Shown here: piece after piece, positions 36,195 through 47,336 of the stretch
Numbering within the stretch: the first letter of the stretch is position 1
Layout of the letters: the number at the start of each line of letters is the position of its first letter
Origin: Plantago ovata
Taxonomy: Eukaryota > Streptophyta > Magnoliopsida > Lamiales > Plantaginaceae
DNA length: 64,000 nt
Assembly: GCA_028274465.1 (NCBI GenBank)
Contig: CM051458.1
Span: 105,106,855-105,170,854, forward strand
Reading direction: 5' to 3'
Translations under genes and position numbers: made by a program
The notes under the pieces: generated by a model
The model's database searches: none
Told to the model about the DNA's origin: nothing
Seen by the model: the letters and a program-made list of their open reading frames with translations, nothing else

Positions 36195-36290
36195 AATTTG
36201 TGTATGTTACTGTTATTGGTGACAATGTGTTCTCTTTTTGTGTTGTGTTGAAAAAGGAAATCTTGGGGTGCCAATACTACCAGTCTGTGA
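36195..36290 (+). pseudogene. Short TRAPPC1 intron 1/exon 2 fragment
   Basis: gttactgttattggtgacaa followed by a copy of the exon 2 start (gaaatcttggggtgcca). It is cut off by unrelated LTR-like sequence at about 36290. Confidence 0.65.
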
Positions 36291-36790
36291 GGAGTAAGCT
36301 AAATTCATGTCCCCTACGTTTTGGACGGCTCAGATTTAAACTGAGAATCAGAAACGGCTGAGATTTGTCCACGTCGTGTTGGAGGGAAAAGTTGTTACAA
36401 AATAACAACTTGTAACCGAATTGAAGATTGGTTCAATTCATCGGCGTTTTCGGCTCTAAGTATAAATTGAGAGTTGTGTTTCATTGTTAGGTGTGTGATA
36501 AGCATTTCCCCTCATTCAATTCCAGAGAATTCTCAGTGTCACCGTCTCAAATCAGAGAGTTAGGGTTCCTAGAGAAAAAACAGTGAGATTAGCAGTTTTC
36601 TCGTGTGACTTTGCTGTGTGAGTGATCTTGTAATCTGTTGGTGCTATCAATACAATCGACTGGTGTTGTTTCCCGTGGATGTAGGTCTAATTGACCGAAC
36701 CACGTAACCTGTGTGTTGATTTGTTGATCTTTTTATGTTTTTGTTCTTCATCGCCATTGTTGCTTTGCAAATCGAAGCTCGGAGGTGTTG
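36291..36790 (+). mobile_element. Probable LTR fragment (Copia-like)
   Basis: Sequence with the look of an LTR: a TATA-like 'agtataaattgaga', then about 200 bases on 'gtgctatcaatacaatcgac' and 'cccgtggatgtaggtct...gaccgaaccacgta', a phrase common near the 3' end of plant Copia LTRs. Ends were not defined and no coding domain is present. Confidence 0.45.
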
Positions 36791-37255
36791 GATGGTTAAT
36801 GACATTATCATCACAACGAATGACTCGACGATGTCATCACATGTATTGTCGACTTTTTTCAGCACAACTTAAGGGAACAACATATTATGATGTCAATTAA
36901 TTGTCCAGTTAAATCAACAAGGTCAAGGGTCTCTGTGTAAATTTCCCAATGTTATCCCACGTAGTATTAAATAGTCCTATGATGATATGACAAATTCGTA
37001 ATTTTACACTATTCACAACTAATCAATTATTATATTGAATATTTAAAAACCATTTATTTCATTTATCATCGAAAAGTAGTTACGTTGAGAGCATAACTAA
37101 CTTTCTAACTTTTTCTAACCTAAAAATAGAGGTAGACAAATGTCCATTGTTTCACAACCTACAACTTATTGTAGCAGCCATGATTAAGCCATGTTTCCTT
37201 TTCCTTATATCATGTTGTCAAATATGGTGGGTTTTCTTGAATGTGATGATCAACT
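36791..37255. repeat. Segment duplicated at 38180-38780 and in part at 44100
   Basis: gatgtcatcacatgtattgt, 'atcaacaa', 'cccaatgttat', 'cacactattcacaac' and 'catcgaaaagtag' occur in the same order in the later copies, with insertions and deletions. Part of the cluster's block duplication. Confidence 0.65.
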
Positions 37256-38010
37256 TTTTACATTGCCAAGTGTTTGATCTCCTTCTTTGTGCAGTTGGCC
37301 TCGGTTAATCTGATGGATCCCAAAAAGCCTAAGGCTATAAAGATAGTCAGAAGACCTAAAAAAACCCAAATCCTACCCAAATCCCAATCATATTCACGAT
37401 TGTAAACAGATAACAGACAATAAAGCACAAATACCCACTAAGGCCTACTACAAAAGTATAGCAATAACCTGACGTGGTCGAAGACAAACGTCATAAAGAC
37501 GACTACTCCCTCCTGGTCGACTTCCTCAGTGTAAGAACACCTCGAAACCCTTGATCCTTTTACGTCTAATGAGACGGCCGCCTAAAGAAGCAACAACGAA
37601 GCCTAAAGAGGCCGAATCCTTTGGACTCTAAACTCAATTCTCCATAACATAAAAATAGTGAAAATATTACAATGCTTAAATAGTAAAATACTGACTTGCT
37701 CCCTAAGTAAAGACTAACATGCCTTATTACTAACTATGGGCTAAGCCCAACTAATGGAGTGTTCTAGAAAACAGTCCATAAACCCTAACTTATTGGCCAA
37801 GACTCAAGTAATTAACTAAATCATATAATAAAAAACAAAATATAGAAGATGACGAACTCAGGTATTCATCATAATCTGACATGGCACTGGCTTAATTCAG
37901 GATTTGTTCTAGTTTCAGTACGAACTGTATCTGCTCGAGTTAAACCAAACTTGATTCGGCATGATAAAAAATTGGGAATCAAAACCTTTACTAGGATCCA
38001 TTCTCTGTAA
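37256..38010 (+). pseudogene. TRAPPC1 3'-end fragment split by a solo LTR
   Basis: Before 37310 the sequence matches the end of TRAPPC1 intron 3 and exon 4 (ttgtgcag, then gcctcggttaatc); after 37872 it continues with the TRAPPC1 3' UTR (ctgacatggcactggct). The interruption is the element at 37311-37871. A related uninterrupted copy is at 50150-50560. Confidence 0.75.
37311..37871. mobile_element. Solo LTR with 5-bp target duplication
   Basis: 561 bases starting TGATGGATCC and ending GTATTCATCA (inverted ends TGATG/CATCA), flanked on both sides by TAATC (37306-37310 and 37872-37876). The host sequence reads continuously once one TAATC and the insert are taken out. No internal retrotransposon region, so this is a recombined solo LTR. 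Confidence 0.85.
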
Positions 38011-38939
38011 ATGCAGTTATTTTTAATATTGACATAGGTGTTACTGAATCCTATATTCTTCCCGGGATAACAATATTTTGTACTATAACGTTTATATGTA
38101 ATTTTCCAAATTTTATTCAAGTTTCAAATCTTTATAACATAATTTACCATCTACTACCTTAGTTTCAAAGAATAATAGTTTATTTATGACATCATCAAAA
38201 TGATGACATCACATGTATTGTCTGACTTTTGAGCACCGACTGAATTGATTTAACAACATAGGATGTCAATATAAAGGAAATAGAATCAAATTAGTTGTGG
38301 GACCAAACGAAAGTTAATTCCGACTTCATTGGGAGTAGTTAGGAGTACCTTATTTAATTATTTTTTTCTTCAGGAATACATTATTAACTTAATCGGTAGT
38401 AATATATAGGAAAAATTATAATAATAAAAACGTTAAGTATCTTAAATGTGCGCGGGTACTGCATGTCATTTTTCTAGTGATAGATTAAATCAACAAACTC
38501 TTAACTCTTAAGGGTATCTATGTTATATTCCCAATGTTATATTCTATTTATATCCCACGTATTCATTAATTTTTCATAATACACGATGACATGAGAAATT
38601 CATAATTTCACACTATTAACAACTTTTTTTTGTGTTTAAAAAAATTGGGCTTCAAAGCTGTCGCATTTCGTACCATCCATGAAGATCCAGATAAATCGAG
38701 AGAAAAGAAGACGGGGCATAGGCTCGCACATATTATATATTTTTTTAAAAATCAGTATTTTTGTTTCATTATCACCGAAAAGGCGAAAAGTACAGTAGTA
38801 TAATGTTGAGACCGTAATTAACTTTCCATCATGAATGTACAATGATTCATTCAGCTGGTACAAGTAAATCCCTAACTACTTCTACGTTCCCTTTGCGAAG
38901 AAGCTCAGCAGTAATTTAATGTGTTTGTTGTATATTTCA
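38011..38939. other. Intergenic in the RLP cluster
   Basis: AT-rich, made largely of the block also seen at 36791-37255 and at 44100-44270 (ctggtacaag, ctaaatccctaact, aagctcagca). No gene. Confidence 0.55.
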
Positions 38940-40395
38940 TCAGATGAAGAGAAAGAGGCAATTCGTGTTCTTTGCCATTTGGAAATAATGCTCACATGCT
39001 CAAAACCCTAAGCTCATGTTCGGATTGCTCTTTTCTACCAAAATGGATCCCACCAGGTGTTCGATCTAATTCCCCTATGAATAATTCATTTGTTTATGTT
39101 ACTTTTTTTTGTGACAATGTGTTTTCTTCTTGTGTAGTGCTGAGAAAGGGAACCAAGGGTGTTCTTTTGACAGTTCTAGAACCAATACTTGGAAGCTTAG
39201 TTTTGTGGAGAGTCCAGTCGCAATCAAGGTTGGTTCAGATTACTGTTTTGATATATTTCTCTATTTTGTTGTATGGAAGCATTGGGTTTGGTCTTCAATT
39301 AGAGCAAGGTTGAGTTAATGTGTTTGAGTACATGATCTGTTAACTTATAGAATGTATATGGTGTATTACATGTGAGTTTTTTTCAATAGTTATAACCATA
39401 ACCGCACCTCTCTGCTTGTTAAGCCTAGCTTAGAATTCGATCGATGGAAACAAATTTAGCTATCAATACTGACATAAAATTTCATGTAAACAGGCTGACA
39501 GGAATCTTTTTCTGTAATACTTCAAACCGTGTTGGAAGTTGGAATTTGGAAATCCTTGTTCTGCAAACAGTTAATGCTTAGTCGATTCCTCTTCTATCCT
39601 GTTGATTCTCTTGTTCTTTTTACCCTATGACCTGTTCATTAAGGCCGAAGCTCTATTAAGGTTAATGAAGGAATAACATGACGTTAGAGTGTAACTATTC
39701 TTGATTTCCACCAGTAACAACAGAGGCCGCAGCATTTTGCTTTGCAATTTTAGTCCTATCAGTCTTGAACTTCTAGGTTTGAGCAGAAAACTAGGACCCA
39801 ATTAGCAAGACATACCCCTTTTATAGACTGAAGGAGACTCTGTTGAACTTAATGAGGTGAGAGTGTATGGAAACACGAGTATAATGGGGTCTGCTTCTTC
39901 TGAAATACACATACTTGTGTGTTGAGTATGTGGTCAAGAACCCACCATATTCCCCAGGGAATCCCATCAGGTATGAGATCTCCTTCTAATACACATATAA
40001 CTTGTATGTTACTTCTCATTGTCAAAGAGTATTTTTTCCTTGCTTCGGCTGTTCTGCATATGCTCTCTATCAAGTAGTATTTTCTTGATTATGATGATCC
40101 TTTTTTTTTTTAATTTCAAGTGTTTTATATCCTTGTCTGTGTAGTCAAGCTATTCAACACAACAGTGATCACTACGTCAGAGGCCTTGGCTAATCCAACA
40201 TGGCACTCTCAATTTTGGATACGTTCAAGTTTCAACAACATGGCAGTCTCAATTTTACTTCTGAACCACTGTAAGTTGCTACTTGGTTTGCTTTGTGCTT
40301 CTATGAATCGGATTCTTGGCAATTTCAGTTTAAAATGCCCCTGTGATTGGATTTATTGACAAAAAACTGTTCATACAGTTCTCGGTTTCCATATT
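38940..40395 (+). pseudogene. TRAPPC1 fragment C (pieces of all four exons)
   Basis: Exon 1 is reduced to about 60% by internal deletions (tttggaaataatgctcacatg joined to caaaaccctaagctc), with the donor ccaccag/gtgttc kept. Exon 2 follows at 39139 but lacks the LGVPLLPGQ part. Exon 3 (about 39900-39970, ending atcccatcag/gta) and exon 4 (about 40144-40192, ending gccttggctaa) are present but mutated. The reading frame is broken throughout. Confidence 0.85.
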
Positions 40396-41693
40396 ATATT
40401 TGCGATTTTCATTGGTGATTATTTGCATTACATTACATTACATTGAAACTGTAGTTGGTTTACATTACTGGAACAAGTTGGGAAAATCCATGTAACCTCT
40501 TATAAATGATGCATACTGTACTTGAGTAGATCTTCATCAACATCACTTGGCTCACACCTACCATGTTCCGATTTATAATAAATTTCAACAGAAGGTATAA
40601 CAATATTTTGAGATTCACCATTTCATTTGTCCAAGCCTCTAGATTAGCAACTGCTCTGCGTTTGGCCTGATGTGAAGCACGGGAACTTAACGGAAAGCCT
40701 GACTGACTTTGACCTTATTTTAACTATAAAAAGAATTCCCTACTTTTCCAGCTGAGATCTGTGAATATTGGGTAACTTAACTCCCCCTCAAATTCACCAA
40801 TTTCAGCACTAGAATCGCAATTATCTTTGTGATTGTTGGTTTCATCAAACACATGATACAAAATTAGAGGGTTGATGGGAAGGATAAGTTACGGGAAGAG
40901 GAGTCACTTGTACAGTTGTACCACAGTAAACAATGATGGGTCACTTTGCATACTGTACTTAATTATATTTGTGACCTAGTAATATTTTTGAATTTGACAT
41001 TTCATGAATTTACCGAATTATATGGATTTGGCTTTGGCTTTTGAATTCAAATAAAGTGGCCTAGTACAAATTAAGCCCGCACGACCCTTTTCTCAATCGT
41101 CATGTTCTCGATTATTGAGGAAATAAAACTTTGAGCCTTGTTCGGGATCGATGGCATTTACTCGAGGTTGATCTGATTCCACAACGTTCTTCTTGCTCTC
41201 TGTTTGCAGAGAACTACAGTTGTAAATGTTGGCAGCATTTTTTTGGTCTTAATTTGACACCTAAAAAAGTCTGTTTTCTCTCTCTATTGTCATCTTGTGA
41301 TTGACAAAATTAAACGTTGAGCCTATTTAAGTTGATTTTCTTACATAGATGTTTGAAAGCAAAAAGCAGCTATTTGCTTGATTGTAGTACTTTGGAAGAT
41401 GCTATTTGCCTACTAATTCCTCTGTACTGGATCAAACTTCTCATTTGTTTTAGTAATTTGTTTAGGCTCCGTTTCACCTATCTTATTTGTATTGGAAAAA
41501 TAATTTTGAAACTTGTATTTTCCTAATATAAGTTTCAAAATTATTTTTTTTAACCGATCGGCATAAAAAAAGTCAACAAAATAAATGAGAATATGTGGGA
41601 AACTGGGACCGAGGAAGCATTCTACATTTCTACTACAGTGGACTGTCAATGACTGCATCGACTATGAAAAGAAAGCAGATAAATTTAAGTATC
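40396..41693. other. Intergenic upstream of RLP2
   Basis: AT-rich spacer. 41465-41620 contains inverted arms ('attttgaaacttgtattttc' against 'aagtttcaaaattatttt') and 'accgaggaag', a decayed MITE of the Stowaway-like type. No gene. Confidence 0.5.
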
Positions 41694-41779
41694 TATATAT
41701 AGCTCAACTACAAACACAATGATATGTCAACTACAAACACTATTAACTTTCTTGAAATTCTCTACTACAATTTTCTTCA

Positions 41780-42646
41780 ATGGGGAAAATGTCTCCTGCT
41801 TTTCTCATTTTTACTCTGTTTCTCATTTATTGCTTGGGAGATGAAGTTAACACAGTCTTTGGTTGTACTTCAAGGGAAAGGGATGCTCTTTCGACGTTCA
41901 AGGCAAGTCTTTCAGATCCTTCTGATAGATTGTCCTCCTGGAACAGTAGTAGCACCGATTGTTGCAAATGGCAAGGCATCAAGTGTGATAAACTATCAGT
42001 ACATGTTATTGCTCTCGATCTCCAAAATAAGAGGTATGGTGACTCCTACTCTTCTTCTTCCAACATGTTGCATAGTGAAGCACTTGATTCTTCCATTTTA
42101 GACTTGAAGCATTTGTCTTTTCTAGAATTGAGTGGCAATGATTTTCACCATGCCTCTATCCCCTCATTTCTCGGGTTGATGAACCAAATGCAACATCTTA
42201 ATCTTTTTTCTTCAAACTTCAGTGGTGTTGTTCCTCATCATCTGGGCAATCTTTTATTCTTGAGTGTCCTTGATCTCAGTTATAATGGTTTTCACCAATT
42301 GATTGTTGATGATTTCTCATGGGTGTCCCGTGTTTCATTGCTCAAGCATCTTAATATGAGCACGGTAGACCTTAGTCGAGCAAATGATTTGCTTAAGGTA
42401 CTCAATATGCTTCCTTTCGTTGTAGATCTACGTTTCTCATCAAGTAGACTCGAGAATAGAAACCTAGAACATGCTTGTATGGATTCTGCACTTGTTCATA
42501 TTGAGTACCTTGATTTGAGAAATAATTCTTTTCATGGAGAACTTCCTTGCTTTCTTGAAAAAATGACATCCTTGAGAGACCTGCATCTTTCATCCAACAA
42601 TTACACATTCGCAGATAGGATCATCGCCAGAATTTTGCGAGCATAG
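41780..42646 (+). CDS. Truncated LRR receptor-like protein RLP2 (no transmembrane helix)
   Basis: 288 residues, closely related to RLP1. It keeps the start (MGKMSPAFLIF), signal peptide, LRRNT (DCCKWQGIKCDK) and about seven LRRs up to LRDLHLSSNNYT, then jumps to the RLP1 C-terminal tail (FADRIIARILRA against FTDEIIARIFGA). A single in-frame deletion, joined near 42604-42610, therefore removed most LRRs, the island, the C-cap and the membrane helix, yet kept frame and native stop. If made, the protein would be secreted or retained in the ER as an LRR stub. A TATATATA run is at 41694-41701. It may be a pseudogene, but the reading frame is free of other damage. Confidence 0.78.
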   Translation: MGKMSPAFLIFTLFLIYCLGDEVNTVFGCTSRERDALSTFKASLSDPSDRLSSWNSSSTDCCKWQGIKCDKLSVHVIALDLQNKRYGDSYSSSSNMLHSEALDSSILDLKHLSFLELSGNDFHHASIPSFLGLMNQMQHLNLFSSNFSGVVPHHLGNLLFLSVLDLSYNGFHQLIVDDFSWVSRVSLLKHLNMSTVDLSRANDLLKVLNMLPFVVDLRFSSSRLENRNLEHACMDSALVHIEYLDLRNNSFHGELPCFLEKMTSLRDLHLSSNNYTFADRIIARILRA

Positions 42647-43116
42647 TAGACATGCTGTCATTCATCGTTGTTTACTTTAGTTTTAGTTCTGTGTTTGCTG
42701 TCATTCATTGTTGTTTACATGTTGTGCACCTCACTGTTGTAATTCTCATTTTGTAATGTAATAATAATGTACTTACGTGACTTGTTTTCGACTTTTGACT
42801 ACTGAATGGTTATGTTTATTTATCTTTCAGTTCTCTGTTTGCTTTCACAATGTTTACTGTTTTGTTTATATAACTTGTATGTTGAGTATGATTCTTTTTT
42901 TGGTGTTGTAATTGCTTTGTTTTGTTGTTTGTTAGCATTGGCTTTTTGGAATGGTCTTCAATTGAGTTAATGTGTTAGGAGCAGGCGATTACAGCATACA
43001 AATTACCTCATTTTATGTATAGAACAACGTAGTTCAACTGCGTAGTTCAACTACTTAGTTCACACACCCACAAACTTGCGATTTCAATTCACTGAACCCA
43101 AAAGAGAGCAAGGAAG
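42647..43116. other. RLP2 3' flank
   Basis: Contains the RLP 3' flank twice in part (tgctgtcattcat.gttgttta at about 42653 and 42698), then a patch of TRAPPC1-like intron sequence ('gcattggctttttggaatggtcttcaa'). No gene. Confidence 0.55.
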
Positions 43117-44000
43117 ATGCAATTCGCTGGAGGTTCAGATGTAAGTCCTGAGCTCATACCCCAGGTGTTCACTCTAACTCCCCTTTGAAAAATTTCATTT
43201 TTTGTTTTTAAATATGTGTATGTTACTGTTTTGGTGACAATGTGTTTCCATTTTGCTTAGTGCTGAAAAGGGGAATCTTAGGGTGCCAATGTTACCGGGC
43301 CAAGGGTATTCTTTTCACAGTTTTAGAACAAATAAACTTAGTTTCATGGAGAATCCATTGGGAATCAAGGTCGGTTCAGATTACTGTTTTGATATTTTTG
43401 TTCTGTTTTGTTGTATGGCAGCATTGGGGTTTGGTCTTCAATTATCAATTATGGATTGTTTATGAAGCACATAGCGGATACGGGTGAAAACTAGAAATAA
43501 GATTAAATCACGGATAGTTCTGGTCGAGTTATAATAGTAAGGCATGAGTCTGCGTGTTAAGCATAGTTTAGAATCAGATGAAAACAAATTTAGCTATCCA
43601 CAAGGGCATAAGATTTCATTCGGACCACGTTTGAATTCTGAAAATACTTGTTTCGCAAACGGTTACTTGTCCTTCCGGTGACCTGTTCACTGTGACTGAA
43701 GCTGAGTAACATGTCCTTTAAGTGTAACTATTCTCGATAACTACTATAGTAACAACAGAGATCATAGTATTTTGCCCTTCAACATATAATAACATTATCA
43801 GGCAAGTTGGTCATATGTGATGGAATCCAGACTATAATAGACTCGTATTAGATGGTGATGAGTTCTCATGTTCTACACGCTACACATCAGATTACTTCTT
43901 ATCGGAGTTTTCACCGCATAAAGAGGAAAAGATGAAGGAGCATTTCCCCCCCCTCCGGTAAACTGAGACTCGTATTTGCCACTGATTGTTTAAAGGGTTT
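43117..44000 (+). pseudogene. TRAPPC1 fragment D
   Basis: Starts with a copy of the TRAPPC1 start (atgcaattcgctggagg), then most of exon 1 is missing before caggtgttcactctaac. Exon 2 from 43261 is well kept (ctgaaaaggggaatcttagg). Downstream parts match TRAPPC1 intron 2 (gtgacctgttcactgtgact) and intron 3 (gaggaaaagatgaaggagca). Exons 3 and 4 not seen. Confidence 0.82.
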
Positions 44001-44324
44001 ATTGTCTAGTTTTGTTTGCCTTTAATTATGTTCATAATTATATTTCTGTACACTGGATGACTGGATCTTATATTTATGTTCAAAAAAAATTAAAAAAATA
44101 GTATTTTTATTTCATTCATCATCGAAAAGTAGTACGTTGAGACCGTAACTAACTTTCTAATATGAAAGTACAATGGTTCATACAGCTGGTACAAGCTAAA
44201 TCCCTAACTAATTCTACGTTCCTTTTTGCGAGAAAGCTCAGCACTAATTCAATGTGTTTGTTGTCTATGTCTGAAAAAGTCCAATCATCAGAATCCGAAC
44301 CAAAAGAGAGCATTTGGAAATAAA

Positions 44325-44537
44325 GATGCAATTCTTCGGTGGATCAGACAGAAGTGATGAGTCCTACATCTTCAATCGTAATGTTGTATGTCTACTTTAC
44401 CGTGATGAGTCCTAAGCTCACACCAAGATCACAAGCTCATGTTCAGTTTGCACTTTTCTCTCAAGTCATTGACTACCTAAATGGACCCACCAGGTGTTTG
44501 ATTTAATGCCCCTTTGAAAATATTGATTTGTTTTATG

Positions 44538-44578
<41 letters not shown>

Positions 44579-45570
44579 TGACAATGTGTTTTCTTATTGT
44601 TTTAGTGCTGAAAATGGGAATCATGGGCCAAGGGTGTTCTTTGCACAGTTTTGGAACGAATACTTATCATAAGCTTAGTTTCATGGAGAGTCCATCTGGT
44701 ATCAAGGTCGGTTCAGATTACTATTTCGGTGTTTTGTTCTGTTTTTGTTGTTTCGTTATTCAATTATGGCATGTTAATGTGTGTATTACATATGAGTTTG
44801 TCTCTAGTTGTAACCATAATGCATGACTCTGCGTGTTAAGAATAACTTAGAATCGGATGGAAACAAATTTAGCTATCCACAAGGAGATAAAATTTCATTC
44901 AGATCAGGTTGGGATTCTGAAAACACTTGTTTCGGAAACGGAAACGGTTAATGCTTAGTCAATTGCTCTGCTATCAAATATCATTGTCCTTCCGGTGACC
45001 TGTTCACTGTGTGACTGAAGCTCAATTGAGGTTCATTAATGAATAACATGATGTTAAAGTGTAACTATTCTTGGTAACAAACATAGATCACATCATTTTT
45101 ACCACTTGGTAACAACAGAGATCATAGCATTTTGGTAGTCTCCACTCATGATTTTTTTTACCCAAATATGCTAAAAAATGATCCGACAATTATCATATCA
45201 TATATAACCATACTAACACCATAAAAATTCATAATATAAGTTTTTGCATCCCACATGGCACTGGCTCAATTTAGTATCCGTTCAAGTTTCAACACAACGT
45301 GTATATATCTACTCAAGTAGGCTGAACATGATTCAGCCAGAGATAAAAGCTTCATATTTTGGTATGATTCAAGTATTGTCATTTATGTTTAGTTTTACTT
45401 CAGAGCCTTTGTAGGTCGCTGTTGTTTACTTTGTGCTTCTGTGAATCTGATTCTTGGCAAATTTCAGTTTGAATTGCCCCTGTGATTGGATTTATTGACT
45501 AAAAACTGCTCATACTTCATACTTACTATAAGTCTATAATATTTGCAATTTGGTTGGTGATTAATGATTA
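44325..45570 (+). pseudogene. TRAPPC1 fragment E with a 36-T run
   Basis: atgcaattcttcggtggatc is the TRAPPC1 start; exon 1 has internal losses; its intron 1 contains 36 consecutive T (44542-44577). Exon 2 from 44606 lacks the LGVPLLP part (gaatcatgggccaagg). Intron 2 parts follow, and TRAPPC1 3' UTR sequence resumes near 45250 (catggcactggctcaattt). Confidence 0.82.
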
Positions 45571-47232
45571 TTTGCATTACTTCGAAACTAGGAACTGTAG
45601 TTGGTAATGTAAAAGCCATGAAACCTTATATATTCTGCCTGTCGTTATGATAATTGAAAGAAATCGGTTGCCCAATGTGTGATTGGAAGCCAGGATGAGA
45701 GGGAAACCGAAAACTGCACCTTTTTGCATGAACAGAAATTGAGGTGACTTAAATTTACAATGTAATTTGTGTTATCATATAGTACTAGTTAGTTTGAGCT
45801 TGCAGAATAAAATTTCTTGTTTTCTTACAATCTGATTCCGAATTCAGAGCAGTTATGTCCTCTGTACGAACGTCTTAGATTCCTCCTGACATTTCACTGC
45901 CAAGGGCTATTACAGTGAAAAGCAAGTTAGTCTTTTGATACTAAGGTGTTGTGTATGCATTCCGTATTTTATTTCATATTCGTCCCAACCACTCTTTACT
46001 GCTATGCAATCATCTCCAGAGACAATGTAGTTGTTGTGTAAGTGTGTGTTTATACACGAATCTGCACAAAAACAGGTTATTTGTCTTTAGACTGGAAAAT
46101 GTACTGAGATTTAGTGGGGAGGTACTAGTTATATCATCCACAATCGCCTGAATATCGAGACGTTCTTCGAACCAATCATAGACTTTATTGAGATAGGCGA
46201 AAATCCCCCTCTCAGAACCATATATGAGACTTTCATCTCGTACAGCTCAAGCAAAAACACACCCACAAAAAGCTTCATATTTTGGTTAGATTCAAGTGAG
46301 GTCGTTTATGTTTTCCTATTTACTGAATTATAGGGAAGTATTATAAGTTCAATGTCACGTAATTAGTATGTTTGGAACTAGAATTCTGAAACAATACTTA
46401 TGTGTGGATTTTGACCTTAAAACCATGTTTATGTGTGGAATTTGACCTTAAAATCCTATTTATGTGTGGAATTTGATCTTAAAACCATACTTAATTATGT
46501 GTGGAGTTTGACGTTAAAACCATACTTATGTGTGGAATTTGACCTTAAAGCCATATTTATGTGTGGAATTTGACCTTAAAACCATACTTATGTGTGGAAT
46601 TTGACCTTAAAACCATATTTATGTGTGGAATTTGAAGCAATAAAACAAAAATGAGACAACTTGAGAGTAAACAAAAATGGAAGACATCAAATTTGATTGA
46701 ATATTCAAAACAGAATGCTCTGTTACAGAATGCATGTTGCAACATGTTCAGGGCTTATTTTCCAGGAGCATAGACTTGACCATAACTCTCCTACAAGGTA
46801 AAAACTGTAGCTGCTTCTGAGTTAGTTGTACCATAAATCACTTGTTGACAGCTGCTCTATTCGTCTGGAAAATTTATTACAGCTGAAATTAGTACGTAGA
46901 ACGGATAGGCAAGGAGTAATTATATATAATGAAAAAGACAGGTTTAGACCGAGTACACTGTCTTTCCAGGAGTATAAACTTGACGCAATACGTTCGGGGC
47001 TCATTTTGTAATCTGACGACAAGGAATAGATGAAATCTGAGAATGCTCGGCTCTGATTCCAGTCTAGTTCTTTTTCTAACTTGGCTTCGAAATGCATATA
47101 CTTGACTTCCAAAAGATAAATGCTTGTCTGAGGAAATTTCATGAGACAATAGTATTCATACTAGGAATTTTCATGAGACAATATTATTCATACTAGGAAT
47201 TTTCATTAGAATATTATTCATATTAGCCTTAC
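45571..47232. other. Upstream region of RLP3
   Basis: Up to about 46320 nothing is recognised. 46325-47336 is homologous to the RLP1 upstream region (31540-32316) and carries an expanded 31-bp repeat (next entry). The line 'aattttcat.agacaatattattcata' occurs twice near 47110-47190. Confidence 0.65.
46394..46637. repeat. 31-bp minisatellite, about eight units, upstream of RLP3
   Basis: Units have the core tatgtgtggaatttgac followed by 'cttaaaaccata'; the fourth has a 4-base insertion (acttaattatg) and the last is partial (ends gaagcaat). The same site before RLP1 has only two units. Confidence 0.88.
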
Positions 47233-47239
47233 TATAAAA
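47233..47239 (+). promoter_or_regulatory. Candidate TATA box of RLP3
   Basis: ttactataaaagca, 98 bases before the start codon, the same core as RLP1. Confidence 0.6.
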
Positions 47240-47336
47240 GCAGCTATGATATATCTCAACTACACACCATATACAATACCAAAACAAAACAGAACAACTA
47301 CATACCATATAATCCTCAATTTTCTTAAGTTTCACT

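Noticed and set aside
36291-37871. Complete LTR retrotransposon between an LTR-like fragment and the solo LTR
   Set aside because: The two are unrelated in sequence and no gag or pol coding lies between them.
38940-40395. Second working TRAPPC1 gene
   Set aside because: Exons 1 and 2 have deletions removing core longin residues and the frame is broken.
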